Shown: positions 38,255 through 48,724 of the stretch, one piece after another
Layout: every line of letters begins with the position of its first letter
How positions within the stretch are numbered: position 1 is the stretch's first letter
Assembly: GCF_004770615.1 (NCBI RefSeq)
Contig: NZ_RQER01000004.1
Coordinates: 682,001-746,000 of the forward strand
Origin: Leptospira langatensis
GTDB lineage: Bacteria; Spirochaetota; Leptospiria; Leptospirales; Leptospiraceae
Reading direction: 5' to 3'
Length of the DNA stretch: 64,000 nt
Program-made: the position numbers and the translations under genes
Notes under the pieces: model-generated
The model's database searches: none
The model's input: the letters and a program-made list of their open reading frames with translations, nothing else
What the model was told of the DNA's origin: nothing

Positions 38255-39463
38255 TCATTTTCCTCTTAAGTCTTTCACTAATGCATTTCCGAGTTCCGTA
38301 GAGAAAGCAGGCTCATCATCTTCGTCTTGGGATTTGAAAGGAAGAAATCTATCTCTGAAAATTTCCGAACTCGCAGTTAGCACTACTTTGGTCCGACTTC
38401 CGTTTCTCTTGGTCCTCGTTTCAAATCGATTTCCTCCCTTGCCGTCGGAACCGTTCACGAGTAATTCGAACATATCTTCGAAATATTCGTCTAGATCGCT
38501 AGGAACGAATAAGCTGATCGCACTGGGAGGAAGAATGGAGAGAAACCTACCGCCTATATTCGTTTCTGGCATCTTGGTAAACTCCCCGGTCACGATATCC
38601 GTATTCCCGGTTCTATGGAATTTGAATGTATAACCAAGTCCTCGAACGTCTATCTTCAGGCCATAGACACTCAAGTAAACGTAACTCCGTAGATGCAATG
38701 TTTTCGGCGAGGACCAATATCCTCTATGAGAATCAGGAATTCCTAATATAATATTTTGTCCTTCGTTATAGAATTCTAAACCCTTTGAAAAACCTCCGGG
38801 CTGGAATAACTGGAATCGAAATGTAAGTTGCTTTAGCCTCTTGTGCCACTTTTTATACATGATCGGGAATTTTTCCTTCATGCTCTCGGACAAAGTATAG
38901 GTTAAAAAAGTGACCCCGTCTTCTCTTCGGATACTGCATTCGAAATTACTGCACAGGAATCTTTGTAGTTCCGAATAATCGGATACGCTCTTTGCATCCG
39001 CAGTCTTCAAATGATGGATCGTGCCGTCTATCATCGGAAACATATCGAAGACACTGGTTTCGGGAGAGATCATTTCTACAGTTCTTTTGATCTTGAACGT
39101 TTTCTTGGAATGAAACTCGTTCTCCTGAGCATCGACATAGATAGAATACGGATTTCCGGGACTGACCGTAAAAGCCGAAGCCGCTAGTTCCTTTTTATAG
39201 CCGTTGCCATTTTCCGAAAGATGGAAGCCCAGGATCAAATGATCGTCCTTCTTGTAGAACTTTTCTCTCGCTTCCTTGTCAGGATTGCCGGAGAGGACAT
39301 TCTTAGTAGAATCTTCCTTAAATTCCTTCTGGATAACGTCTTGGTATAGAAAGTATTTCTCGAAATATTCCGCAGCGTGCGGATTCTTATGCACGCAATT
39401 TAGGAAGGAATGAGAACTAATGATTAAAACCAGATATGAATAAATTCTCTTCTTTCGATTCAT
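38255..39463 (-). CDS. Putative lipoprotein, unknown function
   Basis: 402 residues. Signal peptide MNRKKRIYSYLVLII with SFLNC as lipobox at about residue 23. The mature part is beta-rich and has no recognised domain. A basic C-terminal third (TRTKRNGSRTKVV) and FSTELGNALVKDL at the end are noted. Start overlaps the next gene upstream by four bases. Leptospira-type surface or periplasmic lipoprotein. Its partner may be the thioredoxin-fold-like protein. Confidence 0.65.
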   Translation of the reverse strand: MNRKKRIYSYLVLIISSHSFLNCVHKNPHAAEYFEKYFLYQDVIQKEFKEDSTKNVLSGNPDKEAREKFYKKDDHLILGFHLSENGNGYKKELAASAFTVSPGNPYSIYVDAQENEFHSKKTFKIKRTVEMISPETSVFDMFPMIDGTIHHLKTADAKSVSDYSELQRFLCSNFECSIRREDGVTFLTYTLSESMKEKFPIMYKKWHKRLKQLTFRFQLFQPGGFSKGLEFYNEGQNIILGIPDSHRGYWSSPKTLHLRSYVYLSVYGLKIDVRGLGYTFKFHRTGNTDIVTGEFTKMPETNIGGRFLSILPPSAISLFVPSDLDEYFEDMFELLVNGSDGKGGNRFETRTKRNGSRTKVVLTASSEIFRDRFLPFKSQDEDDEPAFSTELGNALVKDLRGK

Positions 39464-39963
39464 TTCCTTCTTCCTTTTTTTACGAACTCGAAAAGCTCCA
39501 ATACTTTAGCATCGTCCACAGTTTGGAAGTACTCCGAATGAAGAAGACTTCCTTTAGGAGAATACACCCTTAGGTATGATTTCCCTCCGACTAAACCTAG
39601 AGAAAGAATTCCTTGCTTATCCAAGAGAATACTCTCGTAATCCTTATCCTTCTCTTGTAAGATATAATCGAAAACAGTTTGAGGAGCATTCTTCAGATCT
39701 AAGTACGCGGAGAAGATCACTTTGTCCTCGTCTTTCAATAGAGTTTGCATCTTCCAATAGATCTTTCTTCCGTGTTTTCTGCATAAGACGATGTCTCTGA
39801 ATCCGCAGCCCAATAGAAAATACGTATTTCCCTTCACGGAACTGGAGCTAAAAGCCACCCCTTTTTGATCCTGAAGTTGGAAGCGAGGAAGAGTAACCTG
39901 GGAATCCGAGAAGAGAAGAGCAGGCAAAAGTAAATACAAGAAAACCAAAGTTCTTTTCTTCAT
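39460..39963 (-). CDS. Small exported protein, thioredoxin-fold-like
   Basis: 167 residues from the ATG at 39963 (MKKRTLVFL). GTG at 39972 and ATG at 39969 are alternatives. Signal peptide ends about SDSQ. The remainder resembles peroxiredoxin or TlpA-like folds: FQLQDQKGVAFSSSSVKGNTYFLL, then GCGFRDIVLC with two Cys nine apart but no CxxC. Redox activity is uncertain. It is co-transcribed with the lipoprotein gene (overlap ATGA). Confidence 0.6.
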   Translation of the reverse strand: MKKRTLVFLYLLLPALLFSDSQVTLPRFQLQDQKGVAFSSSSVKGNTYFLLGCGFRDIVLCRKHGRKIYWKMQTLLKDEDKVIFSAYLDLKNAPQTVFDYILQEKDKDYESILLDKQGILSLGLVGGKSYLRVYSPKGSLLHSEYFQTVDDAKVLELFEFVKKGRRK

Positions 39964-40105
39964 TCTCATCACTTTCTAGAAACCAGATCTTAATCCTTCG
40001 TAAGAAGTCTTGGCAACTATTTATTATCCAGATAAGACATCTGAATAGATTACATGTTCCACAAATATTATGTAAATTCTGAGAATTAAGAGGAAAGGAG
40101 GGAGT

Positions 40106-42304
40106 TTATTTTCTGTGCAATCTAAAGATCCCATCCCAGTCACCGGAAGGGAGTTGGTTCAAGACCAATTTAGTTCGCTTAGCATACAATCTTACAATAT
40201 TGTCTGATGGGTTCTGCTTATATAGTTCTTTGAAAATAGAAAATGCGCTCTTAAATTGACCCGCCTTGTATAAAGTAATCCCTTCGCTGAGTTTACTCTT
40301 TGTCTGATCCTTTTGGTCTGCCATTTCCGGTGGATCCGCTTCAAAGATCTCGTACAAGATCACAGGCTGTGTCTTTCCTTTTACGATAACTGTGTCGATC
40401 TCTCTGGCTCGGATCTCCGAGAGCAGATTCAATCTTAGAAAAGTATGATGAGTGACTAGGATCTTAGTCTTGTAAAAACCAGAAAGGCTCTGCACTCTAG
40501 AAGACAGGTTCACCGTATCTCCTACCACGGTGGTATCGATCCTTCTTTCACTACCGACGGTTCCCAAGATCAAAGGTCCAGTATTCACTCCGATACCCAG
40601 ATCGGCCCCTATACCTATTCCATCGTTCAAGGAATGGACATGACGCACCATATCGATTGCGGATTGCAATGCGTTGTCCGCTGAATTGAAGTTATCCTTC
40701 TCCGCTCTTTCACTATGATCGGAGAACAATGCCATGATCGCATCGCCTATGTACTTATCCACAAATCCTGCATTCTTAAAGATAATGTCTTCGAATGCGG
40801 AGAAGTATCTATTCAGGTACTTTATATTCTCATCAGGACTCAACTTCTCGGAAACCGTAGTATAACCTCTAAGGTCGGCGAAGAAGACAGACATGGTCTT
40901 CTCCTTGGAATCTCCGATCTTGATCTCCACAGGACTTTCTCGGTCCAAAATTGAAATGAATTCGGAAGGGACGAACCTGTAGAACGCATCTCTTTGCTTT
41001 GAGATCTCTTGGTTCAATGCCTGCGATTGCTTATATAAACTTACATAGCGAGAAACCAGAAGGCTGATGATCACCAAAATGAAAACGGAAAATGAGATCT
41101 TGAAGAACGGATAATGAAATCCAACGATCTTAGTCATGGCGTCCAAGGTATCCCAAAGACCGAATATCCCGCATATACCTATGCCGATCGCAAGCTTCAC
41201 AGAATCAGGCTTTCTTTGGCGAATGGAATTGATCGAGAACAAGATCACATACAAAAGCATCAAAAGAAGGAGAACTTGATATACCAACAGATTAGGAAGC
41301 ACATACTCAAACGGTAAAAGCCAGTTCGCAAGAAGAGAGACAAAGCTCAACCCACAGAAGATCCGTATCATCCAAAATTTTCCATCCTTCTGATAGAAAA
41401 AATCTTTCGCAAACAGCATAAAGATAGGAACGATCGGAATAAGCGCGGAGATCTCTCCTCTAAAGAAGAATTCGGTATCGGGGCCGCCTGGATAGTTTAT
41501 GTATGTATTATATAGATGATAGGTAGTTAGATAAAAGTAAACGGAGGAAAGAAGAGAAAAAAGCCCAAAGTATAGATAATAAATATCCTGTTTTCTAGTA
41601 ACAAAGAAAAGAACATGATAGAATCCGAATATGAAATATATTCCGAATAGAAAAATATCAAAATATTCCGATGTGGAGTTATAGATCCCTTCCAAAGACG
41701 AAAGGCGAAAATTCTTAGTATGATAAAAACCGAAATGATCGTTCGGTTTGAACGGGTTGCTATCCGCTTCTCCTAGGAATTGGATCTTGATCTCGTTCTT
41801 TCCCGGTTTCAGGATCCCGTTATTGATCGGAACGACTAAACCTTTTAAAGAACGGTTTACGCTTAAGGAATCTTCTTTGATTGGATACCATTCCTCTCGA
41901 ATGACGATACCGTTTAATTCTATCTTCCAATTTTCTCCGATATCCGGGAAGTACAGCCCGGCAGGAACTTTTAAGAGTTGATCGTCTTTGTTTAGATGAA
42001 ATTCAGACTTCACATCTACTTGGTGGAGTCCGCTTCTCTGTGGGATCTTAAAGATAGTATTGAAGAGCCAAGGGATCGGAGGCATATCGATCCATTCTTC
42101 TTCTGTATGGGGTTGCTTTTTGTTCTTAAGTTCCTGTTTTGGATCTGGACTTTCCGATCTACTTGGGACTAAACGTCCCTTCCATTTTAACTCGGAAAGA
42201 TCTATCTTCCTTTCGGTTGTATCTTCCTGCAAACAGCCTGACTGTAGAAACAGTAAGGCCGCGCATAGAAAGAATACGAATCGTCTGGATCGAAGAAGGT
42301 CCAA
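40106..42304 (-). CDS. Membrane-bound class III adenylate/guanylate cyclase
   Basis: 732 residues. N-terminal signal with LLFLQSGC, an exported domain (about 75-200) resembling the 7TM-DISM sensor type, then seven or eight helices (about 215-420). The cyclase domain spans about 470-650, with the metal Asp in FADLRGYT and FVDKYIGDAIMALF, the Lys in DKYIGD, and GDTVNLSSRVQS for the Asn and Arg. The Lys favours ATP. TPR-like helices end it. Start is TTG at 42304, 13 bases after fliG. It should turn an external signal into cAMP. Confidence 0.87.
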   Translation of the reverse strand: MDLLRSRRFVFFLCAALLFLQSGCLQEDTTERKIDLSELKWKGRLVPSRSESPDPKQELKNKKQPHTEEEWIDMPPIPWLFNTIFKIPQRSGLHQVDVKSEFHLNKDDQLLKVPAGLYFPDIGENWKIELNGIVIREEWYPIKEDSLSVNRSLKGLVVPINNGILKPGKNEIKIQFLGEADSNPFKPNDHFGFYHTKNFRLSSLEGIYNSTSEYFDIFLFGIYFIFGFYHVLFFVTRKQDIYYLYFGLFSLLSSVYFYLTTYHLYNTYINYPGGPDTEFFFRGEISALIPIVPIFMLFAKDFFYQKDGKFWMIRIFCGLSFVSLLANWLLPFEYVLPNLLVYQVLLLLMLLYVILFSINSIRQRKPDSVKLAIGIGICGIFGLWDTLDAMTKIVGFHYPFFKISFSVFILVIISLLVSRYVSLYKQSQALNQEISKQRDAFYRFVPSEFISILDRESPVEIKIGDSKEKTMSVFFADLRGYTTVSEKLSPDENIKYLNRYFSAFEDIIFKNAGFVDKYIGDAIMALFSDHSERAEKDNFNSADNALQSAIDMVRHVHSLNDGIGIGADLGIGVNTGPLILGTVGSERRIDTTVVGDTVNLSSRVQSLSGFYKTKILVTHHTFLRLNLLSEIRAREIDTVIVKGKTQPVILYEIFEADPPEMADQKDQTKSKLSEGITLYKAGQFKSAFSIFKELYKQNPSDNIVRLYAKRTKLVLNQLPSGDWDGIFRLHRK

Positions 42305-42317
42305 AATCTGTAAGAGC

Positions 42318-43331
<1,014 letters not shown>

Positions 43332-43459
43332 AGTGAGCGCGTCCTACGAGATATTATCGGCAAAAACCCCAATTTTCAAGGTAAAGTTTTTTCTCCGCTT
43401 CCCGCTTGCAAACACGACATAAAATCCTAATCTGGACCCATTCTGTAGGAGATCCTACC

Positions 43460-43822
43460 TTGAAACTGAAAGTTTACGAATATAAGAACTGTAGCACTTG
43501 CCGAAATGCTCTCAAATACCTAGACTCTAAAAAAATAGAATTCGAGAAGAAGGCAATCCGGGAAACCCCTCCCACAAAGGCCGAGCTTAAGAAAATGCTC
43601 AGCTATTTAGGTGGGGATTCCAAGAGGCTGTTCAATACATCCGGCGGAGATTACAAAGAATTGGGACTCAAGGACAAACTGGCTAAAATGAGTTTAGACG
43701 AACAGTTTGAGCTTTTGTCCCAAAACGGGAACTTAGTAAAGCGGCCCTTCGTTCTTGGAGAAGGTTTCGGCCTAGTCGGCTTCAAAGAAGAAGAATGGAA
43801 GGCCACCTTGCCTAAAAAATAG
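43460..43822 (+). CDS. ArsC/Spx-family redox protein
   Basis: 120 residues from the TTG at 43460, with AGGAG at 43447-43451. An upstream TTG at 43406 has no binding site and would add residues that do not fit the fold. Thioredoxin-like fold with KNCSTCRNALKYL (CxxC near residue 10), and RPF near the cis-Pro loop. Arsenate reductases and Spx/MgsR regulators share this. The partner Arg is in RPFVL. No ars gene is near, so a YffB or Spx-like role is more likely than arsenate detoxification. Convergent with the aldo/keto reductase gene with 4 bases between. Confidence 0.8.
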   Translation: MKLKVYEYKNCSTCRNALKYLDSKKIEFEKKAIRETPPTKAELKKMLSYLGGDSKRLFNTSGGDYKELGLKDKLAKMSLDEQFELLSQNGNLVKRPFVLGEGFGLVGFKEEEWKATLPKK

Positions 43823-43826
43823 GATC

Positions 43827-44816
43827 TTATCGACCTAAGGAGCTCATAGCGGCTGCCGGATAACGTAGCCCATGAGCCGCTCCTTTCGGAGCCACAGAAT
43901 CGATCCTGTTCAAGTCTTCTTTTGTTAAGCGAACCTCGCTTCCTTTCGCATTCTCTTCCAAATAAGAACGTCTCTTGGTACCAGGAATGGGAACTATATC
44001 ATCTCCTTGAGCCAGAACCCAAGCAAGAGCCAACTGTCCCGGAGTCACCGATTTTTCCTTTGCGATCTCCTTGATCTTGTCCACTAGTTCCATATTCTTT
44101 TGGAAGTTCTCTCCTTGGAAACGGGGAGAAAATCTTCTGAAGTCACTCTCATCCAGATCCTCGAATTTCTGGATCTGTCCAGTTAGGAACCCACGGCCCA
44201 AAGGACTGTAAGCAACGAATCCAATTCCAAGTTCTCTACAAGTCTGCAAGATCCCATCTTCCGGATCTCTCGTCCAAAGAGAATACTCCGTTTGCAATGC
44301 ACTGATCGGATGCACCTTGTGAGCTCTTCGGATCGTTTCTACACCTGCCTCGGAAAGTCCCAGGTATTTTACCTTTCCTTCTTTCACAAGTTGTGCCATT
44401 GCCCCGATTGTCTCTTCGATCGGAGTGTCCGGATCTACTCTGTGTTGGTAATACAGATCGATTTGTTCTATTCCTAATCGTTTCAAGCTGCCTTCACAGG
44501 CTTCCTTGATATATGCAGGCTTGCTATTATACCCTCTTTTAGTCGGATCGTTCGGATCTCTCACAATACCAAACTTAGTAGCGATCACTACTTGGTCTCT
44601 TTTACCTTTCAAGGCCTTTCCTACAAGAATCTCATTCGTATGAGGACCATACATGTCCGAGGTATCGAAGAAATTAATGCCTAGATCCAAGGCCCGATGG
44701 ATTGTCTCTATGGATTCGGAGTCCTCCCTGGGTCCGTAAAAATCGGACATCCCCATACAACCCAGTCCTTGGCTCGAAACCAGCGGACCGATCTTTCCCA
44801 ATTGTCTTTTTTGCAT
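43827..44816 (-). CDS. Aldo/keto reductase
   Basis: 329 residues. AKR barrel: [19 protein letters not shown] (catalytic Asp and Tyr about residue 51-56), [12 protein letters not shown] (His) and the NADPH loop ending [10 protein letters not shown] and [12 protein letters not shown]. Similar to AKR13-type reductases for small aldehydes. GGGAGG lies four bases before ATG. Distinct from the reductase in methylglyoxal pathways, but the substrate is unknown. Follows the YciO gene by 20 bases. Confidence 0.88.
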   Translation of the reverse strand: MQKRQLGKIGPLVSSQGLGCMGMSDFYGPREDSESIETIHRALDLGINFFDTSDMYGPHTNEILVGKALKGKRDQVVIATKFGIVRDPNDPTKRGYNSKPAYIKEACEGSLKRLGIEQIDLYYQHRVDPDTPIEETIGAMAQLVKEGKVKYLGLSEAGVETIRRAHKVHPISALQTEYSLWTRDPEDGILQTCRELGIGFVAYSPLGRGFLTGQIQKFEDLDESDFRRFSPRFQGENFQKNMELVDKIKEIAKEKSVTPGQLALAWVLAQGDDIVPIPGTKRRSYLEENAKGSEVRLTKEDLNRIDSVAPKGAAHGLRYPAAAMSSLGR

Positions 44817-44836
44817 AAAGCCTCCCTAAAAATACT

Positions 44837-45454
44837 TTATAAATTACTAATACGTTCCATTCCCTTTCCTTCTCTGAGAATGGAGATGCCGTCATCGGTG
44901 CAATCCAAGATAGTAGAAAGCTCCAATTCCAAAATACCGCCGTCTACGATCCCATCCACTCGACTTCCGTATTCTTCCTCTATGCGATCCACATCGATGA
45001 CGAACTCATCCTTAAAGAAAACGGAAGTTGAGGTAAGAGGATTTGGATGGATCTCTAGTAGAGCCAATAGATATTTAGAGTCCGGGATCCGAATCCCTAT
45101 ATTCTTTTCCTTCTGGTTTGAAAAGGAAACCCTAGGTAGATGCTTATTTGCCTTAACCACGAACGTGAAAGGTCCAGGCGTGATCCGCTTCATCAAACGA
45201 AATGCTTCATTAGAGAGTTGCTCCATATAATTTGAAGCAGTAGAAATATCTCCGCAAAGCAAGGAGAGAGGTTGGTTCTTGGAAATATTCTTTAGTTTAT
45301 AAAGCTTTTCAACTCCTGTATGGGATTGAGAGTCCGCCACCAAAGCGTATACGGTATCGGTTGGAAATATATACACCCCTCCCTCGGACAATCGTTTTGA
45401 GATTTGCCCGAGTATCCTCTTCTCCGGATTCTGGGGGTGTAGTTCAAGGATCAT
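44837..45454 (-). CDS. YciO/YrdC-family protein (threonylcarbamoyl-AMP synthase-like)
   Basis: 205 residues. The TsaC/Sua5 fold: GGVYIFPTDTVYAL, KLYKLKNISKNQPLSLL, TPGPFTFVVKA, GIRIP and STSVFF. The order and residues fit the YciO subfamily, in which the KxR active-site motif is altered, more than TsaC itself. With tsaB and tsaE elsewhere in the window, it could be the real TsaC, or a paralogue with another role. Start overlaps the SDR gene stop (ATGA). Confidence 0.8.
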   Translation of the reverse strand: MILELHPQNPEKRILGQISKRLSEGGVYIFPTDTVYALVADSQSHTGVEKLYKLKNISKNQPLSLLCGDISTASNYMEQLSNEAFRLMKRITPGPFTFVVKANKHLPRVSFSNQKEKNIGIRIPDSKYLLALLEIHPNPLTSTSVFFKDEFVIDVDRIEEEYGSRVDGIVDGGILELELSTILDCTDDGISILREGKGMERISNL

Positions 45455-46194
45455 ATACCTGAGGTAACACCTCCATCCACCACTATGGCTTGTCCTGTTA
45501 CGTACGCTGCCGCATTGGATGCTAAGAAGATTGCAGCCCCGGCTAGATCTTCCGGTTTTCCTAATCTTGCTAAAGGGATCCGAGCTTGCATTTGTTGTAA
45601 CACTTCCGGTCTTTCCTTGATCATATCCGTCATATCGGTGTCTATAAACCCGGGACAGATTGCGTTAACTCTATATCCGGATCCCGCCCATTCTACCGCA
45701 AGAGCCCGAGTCATATTGATCACAGCTCCTTTGGTCCCACAATACACGGAGGCGAATTTCGTTCCGGCTAGTCCTAAGACTGAGGCGATATTGATAATGT
45801 TCCCACCTTTTTTCTTTTGGATCTTGTAATACGCCTGGCAGGATCTAAAAACGCCGACAAAATTCGTTTGTGTAACATTTTGGATATCGTCTTCCTTAAA
45901 AAATGCCGCAGGAAGATTGGTGGCTACGCCCGCGTTATTCACCAGAACATCTAACTTTCCATGCTTCTTTCCGATAGATTCGATGATCGGATCCATGGAA
46001 CCGATTTGACGGATGTCCGCTGCAAAGGCTTCAATGCCTGTCCCTTCTAAACGTTTGATGGACTCGGCAGAAGAGCCCGTTCCATAAACAATTGCTCCTG
46101 CGTCTAAAAAGCCTTGTGCGATCTGTCTTCCTATGCCTCGAGTTGCACCCGTGACCAATACTGTTTTGCCGCTTAAATCAAATACGTTCTTCAA
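45451..46194 (-). CDS. Short-chain dehydrogenase, FabG-like
   Basis: 247 residues. Classical SDR: TGATRGIG (about 14-21), NNAGV, Ser in IASVLGLAG, and Tyr/Lys in YCGTKG. C-terminal VTGQAIVVDGG. These fit 3-oxoacyl-ACP reductase or sugar-alcohol dehydrogenases. Housekeeping FabG is usually beside acpP/fabF, which are absent, so it may be a paralogue. The start is TTG at 46194, after GGGAGG, overlapping the stop of the next gene. Confidence 0.85.
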   Translation of the reverse strand: MKNVFDLSGKTVLVTGATRGIGRQIAQGFLDAGAIVYGTGSSAESIKRLEGTGIEAFAADIRQIGSMDPIIESIGKKHGKLDVLVNNAGVATNLPAAFFKEDDIQNVTQTNFVGVFRSCQAYYKIQKKKGGNIINIASVLGLAGTKFASVYCGTKGAVINMTRALAVEWAGSGYRVNAICPGFIDTDMTDMIKERPEVLQQMQARIPLARLGKPEDLAGAAIFLASNAAAYVTGQAIVVDGGVTSGI

Positions 46195-46694
46195 AATTCC
46201 CTCCCGTTCGATTTTGTATTCGGATCTGAATAATACACTTTAGGTTTGCCTCCGTCTCTCAGAACGCCACATGGATGCTTTGCTTTATCCTTGTCCGACC
46301 TTCTGCCTGCGGAGATATCGTATCTCTCGAATAGCTTCTTAGAATCTATTCTCATATTGTTGCCGTAGTCGGTATTCCTAGCCTTGATCTTTTCTTTCTT
46401 CTTAGGAGAAGGTTCCGTAGGATCCTCAGGCTCTTTTTCCTTCTTTGCTTCTTCTTCGATCTTATAATCGTTTTTTAATACGTCTCTGTCTATATAATGG
46501 GAATAGCCGTCGTATTCTTCGTGAAAAGGATCACAATCAGACAGATCCGGAACGACTACCATCTGATCGCAAAATAGATCCAACCAATTGCAAGTGGCCT
46601 TGATCGTGTTTTTTTTGAAGTTTTGAAGATTGAATCCTCTACAAGAGCCCAAGAACAGAATGGATAGAAGAAGAAGCACTTTATATAATTTCAT
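46191..46694 (-). CDS. Putative lipoprotein, unknown function
   Basis: 167 residues. Signal peptide with LFLGSC as lipobox (Cys about residue 18). The mature part has several Cys (ATCNW, FCDQ, SDCD, HPCG), an acidic then basic low-complexity segment (EEEAKKEKEPEDP region), and no known domain. Start of the SDR gene overlaps its stop. Followed upstream by the gene at 46734 with 39 bases between. Leptospira-type surface lipoprotein by its signal; role unknown. Confidence 0.65.
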   Translation of the reverse strand: MKLYKVLLLLSILFLGSCRGFNLQNFKKNTIKATCNWLDLFCDQMVVVPDLSDCDPFHEEYDGYSHYIDRDVLKNDYKIEEEAKKEKEPEDPTEPSPKKKEKIKARNTDYGNNMRIDSKKLFERYDISAGRRSDKDKAKHPCGVLRDGGKPKVYYSDPNTKSNGREF

Positions 46695-46733
46695 ATTCTC
46701 TATCCTTAATTTCGGATGAATTTCTCTCTTTTC

Positions 46734-47624
46734 TTATTTTTTACCATCTTCAGTGCTCGAAGATTTAGATGAGTCCGGCTGACCTTTGGCTTCGCCAGGT
46801 CTTTTTCCCTTTCGATCTTGGTACACATTCCGAATAGCTTGTTTTTCTTTAGCTCGATTCTTCTCTTCTTGATCGTGAATCACTTCCAGACAATCGTCCC
46901 AGTATTTTACTTCTTCAGGGCTTAGATAGTCCGTTTCCAGCACCTTATTCTTGGACAATTTTTCTTCGGATTCTAACTTCCCTTCTTTTGCTTTTTCCAA
47001 AAGGATCTTGGCCTTGTATAATTGAAGCAGGCCTTGTTTTGCTAAGTATAAGTTCTGTCCTTGGTTCCCATTCTCTCTTTCTAATTTTGCAGCAAGCCAG
47101 GTATCTCTATAGATCTGCAGATGTTTTTCCATCACAGGAATGTATTGTCTGCCGGGAGCATCCGTGTCTAACTTCATGTCCACAACCTTTGGCTGGATAT
47201 CTTTCTCTAAAGCTTCGGAACGGGAGAATACATCCTTCGCTTGCGCTTCTGCAGATTGGTCCAATTTCGTTTTCAAAGCTTGGAATTGATTTCCTGCCGA
47301 ATCCCATTCCCCTCTCTGGAAACTAGACTCTGCCTTGGAATAATCGCTCAGATAGGAATCCCAGTCCGCCTTCTTACCGAAATTCAGCAGACTAGTTCGT
47401 AGATAGCGCAAAGAGATCCAAGATTTTTTTCGAAGAGAGTAAGCTCTCGATTTAGGATCCGAATTCGGGTTAGAGGTGGTGGAAGCAACCTTAGATTCTT
47501 GTCCTTCTTTCTTTTGAGCCTGACTCCCTTCTTGAGACAATAAGGAAGAACTGAATAAAATACAAAAGAAGATACCGATCGCAATTTTTGAGAATATCGC
47601 AAAACGCTTATAAAAGAAATTCAT
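46734..47624 (-). CDS. Exported helical protein, unknown function
   Basis: 296 residues from the ATG at 47624 (MNFFYKRF), which starts a standard signal peptide. An ATG at 47645 would add 7. Cleavage near LLSQ-EGS. Mature protein is Lys/Glu/Gln-rich helical, including TPR-like EWDSAGNQFQALKTKLDQ and LAAKLERENGNQGQNLYLAKQGLLQLYKA. Long charged C-terminus. No recognised family. Divergent from maf. Confidence 0.65.
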   Translation of the reverse strand: MNFFYKRFAIFSKIAIGIFFCILFSSSLLSQEGSQAQKKEGQESKVASTTSNPNSDPKSRAYSLRKKSWISLRYLRTSLLNFGKKADWDSYLSDYSKAESSFQRGEWDSAGNQFQALKTKLDQSAEAQAKDVFSRSEALEKDIQPKVVDMKLDTDAPGRQYIPVMEKHLQIYRDTWLAAKLERENGNQGQNLYLAKQGLLQLYKAKILLEKAKEGKLESEEKLSKNKVLETDYLSPEEVKYWDDCLEVIHDQEEKNRAKEKQAIRNVYQDRKGKRPGEAKGQPDSSKSSSTEDGKK

Positions 47625-47696
47625 CGAATCAATCCGTGCAGACATTGATACTGGGAAAAGGAGTGTCTGGCAAGGCTTTTCTTTTAGGTTGGATAT

Positions 47697-48251
47697 ATGT
47701 TGATTTTAAGGTCCCAATCTCCTAGACGAAAAGAGATCTTGCAGTCCTTAGGCTTAGAATTCCAAGTCTTGCCCTTGCCTATAAACGAAGCAAACCTAGA
47801 CCAAGAAAAACCATTAGAGTATTTAAAGCGCGTTACCGTCGCGAAGTTAGGACCTTCTTCCGCAGATACCGAACAGGTGATCGTTTCTTCCGATACGATC
47901 GTAGTTTACCAAGATAGAATTTTACAAAAACCTGCTGATGATGTGGAAGCTTTTCAAATGTTATCCATGTTAAGTGGAAAGTCTCATCGAGTATATTCCG
48001 GTATAGGGATCCGAACTGCTAACTCAGAGATCTTTGATTACGATTCTTCCGATGTAGAGTTTCATGATTGGAAGGAAGATCAGATCAAAGCATATATTTT
48101 GGAGGCAAAACCATTTGATAAGGCCGGAGCATACGGGATCCAAGACAGGAATTCTCCTGCAAAATCCTACCAAGGTTCTTATACCAATATACTAGGATTT
48201 CCCATCCGAAAGTTTTTCTTATACCATTCTCTTTGGTCAAAATTTCTTTGA
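47697..48251 (+). CDS. maf: Maf-like nucleotide pyrophosphatase
   Basis: 184 residues. House-cleaning enzyme for non-canonical nucleotides. SQSPRRKEIL at the start, where typical Maf has ASxSPRR. SSDTIVV (about 63-69) with the catalytic Asp. LSGKSHRVYSGI and FDKAGAYGIQD close the active site. ATG at 47697 fits the first strand. Divergent from the exported protein gene, with 72 bases between. Followed by a 147-base gap with one hairpin. Confidence 0.88.
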   Translation: MLILRSQSPRRKEILQSLGLEFQVLPLPINEANLDQEKPLEYLKRVTVAKLGPSSADTEQVIVSSDTIVVYQDRILQKPADDVEAFQMLSMLSGKSHRVYSGIGIRTANSEIFDYDSSDVEFHDWKEDQIKAYILEAKPFDKAGAYGIQDRNSPAKSYQGSYTNILGFPIRKFFLYHSLWSKFL

Positions 48252-48334
48252 TCCGATATTTTGAGATCAGACTCATAGAGAAGCTGAGAAGAGATTCTTC
48301 AGAAAGAGACGAAATCTTTATTCTATAGAGGCCC

Positions 48335-48354
48335 GTCTCTTAAACTAAAGAGAC
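48335..48354. terminator. Perfect hairpin between convergent genes
   Basis: GTCTCTT (48335-48341) and AAGAGAC (48348-48354) with a six-base loop. It lies between maf and the 72-residue gene. No long T-run follows on either strand, so its strength as a terminator is doubtful. Confidence 0.4.
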
Positions 48355-48398
48355 TAAGCCCGGATAATATATTAGAAAAATCGAATAAATTCGGAGAA

Positions 48399-48617
48399 TT
48401 AAGCGTAGAGATCCAGAAGTCTTCCTTTGGCGGAAGTCTCTTTGCCTGGAAGTTCACCTTCTTTTCCATAAAGCTGGAGTGCTTTTCCGAGATCGGAAAA
48501 ATCTCTCTGGCGGATCGGTTCGATCGCAGGGACTTCCGATCTATTTAAGATAGGTTTGATATAAGTAAGATACTCTTCGGGAGTAGAAATTCTTTGAACG
48601 CCGTCGCTGATCCTCAT
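48399..48617 (-). CDS. Small conserved-looking protein, unknown function
   Basis: 72 residues, no signal peptide. Preceded by GGAGGA six bases before the ATG, one of the best ribosome binding sites here, which supports a real gene. Sequence ends in KGRLLDLYA. No domain is recognised. Convergent to maf and divergent from holA with 107 bases between. Confidence 0.6.
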   Translation of the reverse strand: MRISDGVQRISTPEEYLTYIKPILNRSEVPAIEPIRQRDFSDLGKALQLYGKEGELPGKETSAKGRLLDLYA

Positions 48618-48724
48618 ATTTCCTCCTGGCAGAGCTCCGCCTGAAGTAAATATCGGAAAAACCCCGAACCCACTTTAGGAAAAGAAAAGGATCTAGGCTT
48701 GACTGTCCGAGAATCGGCCTCAAT

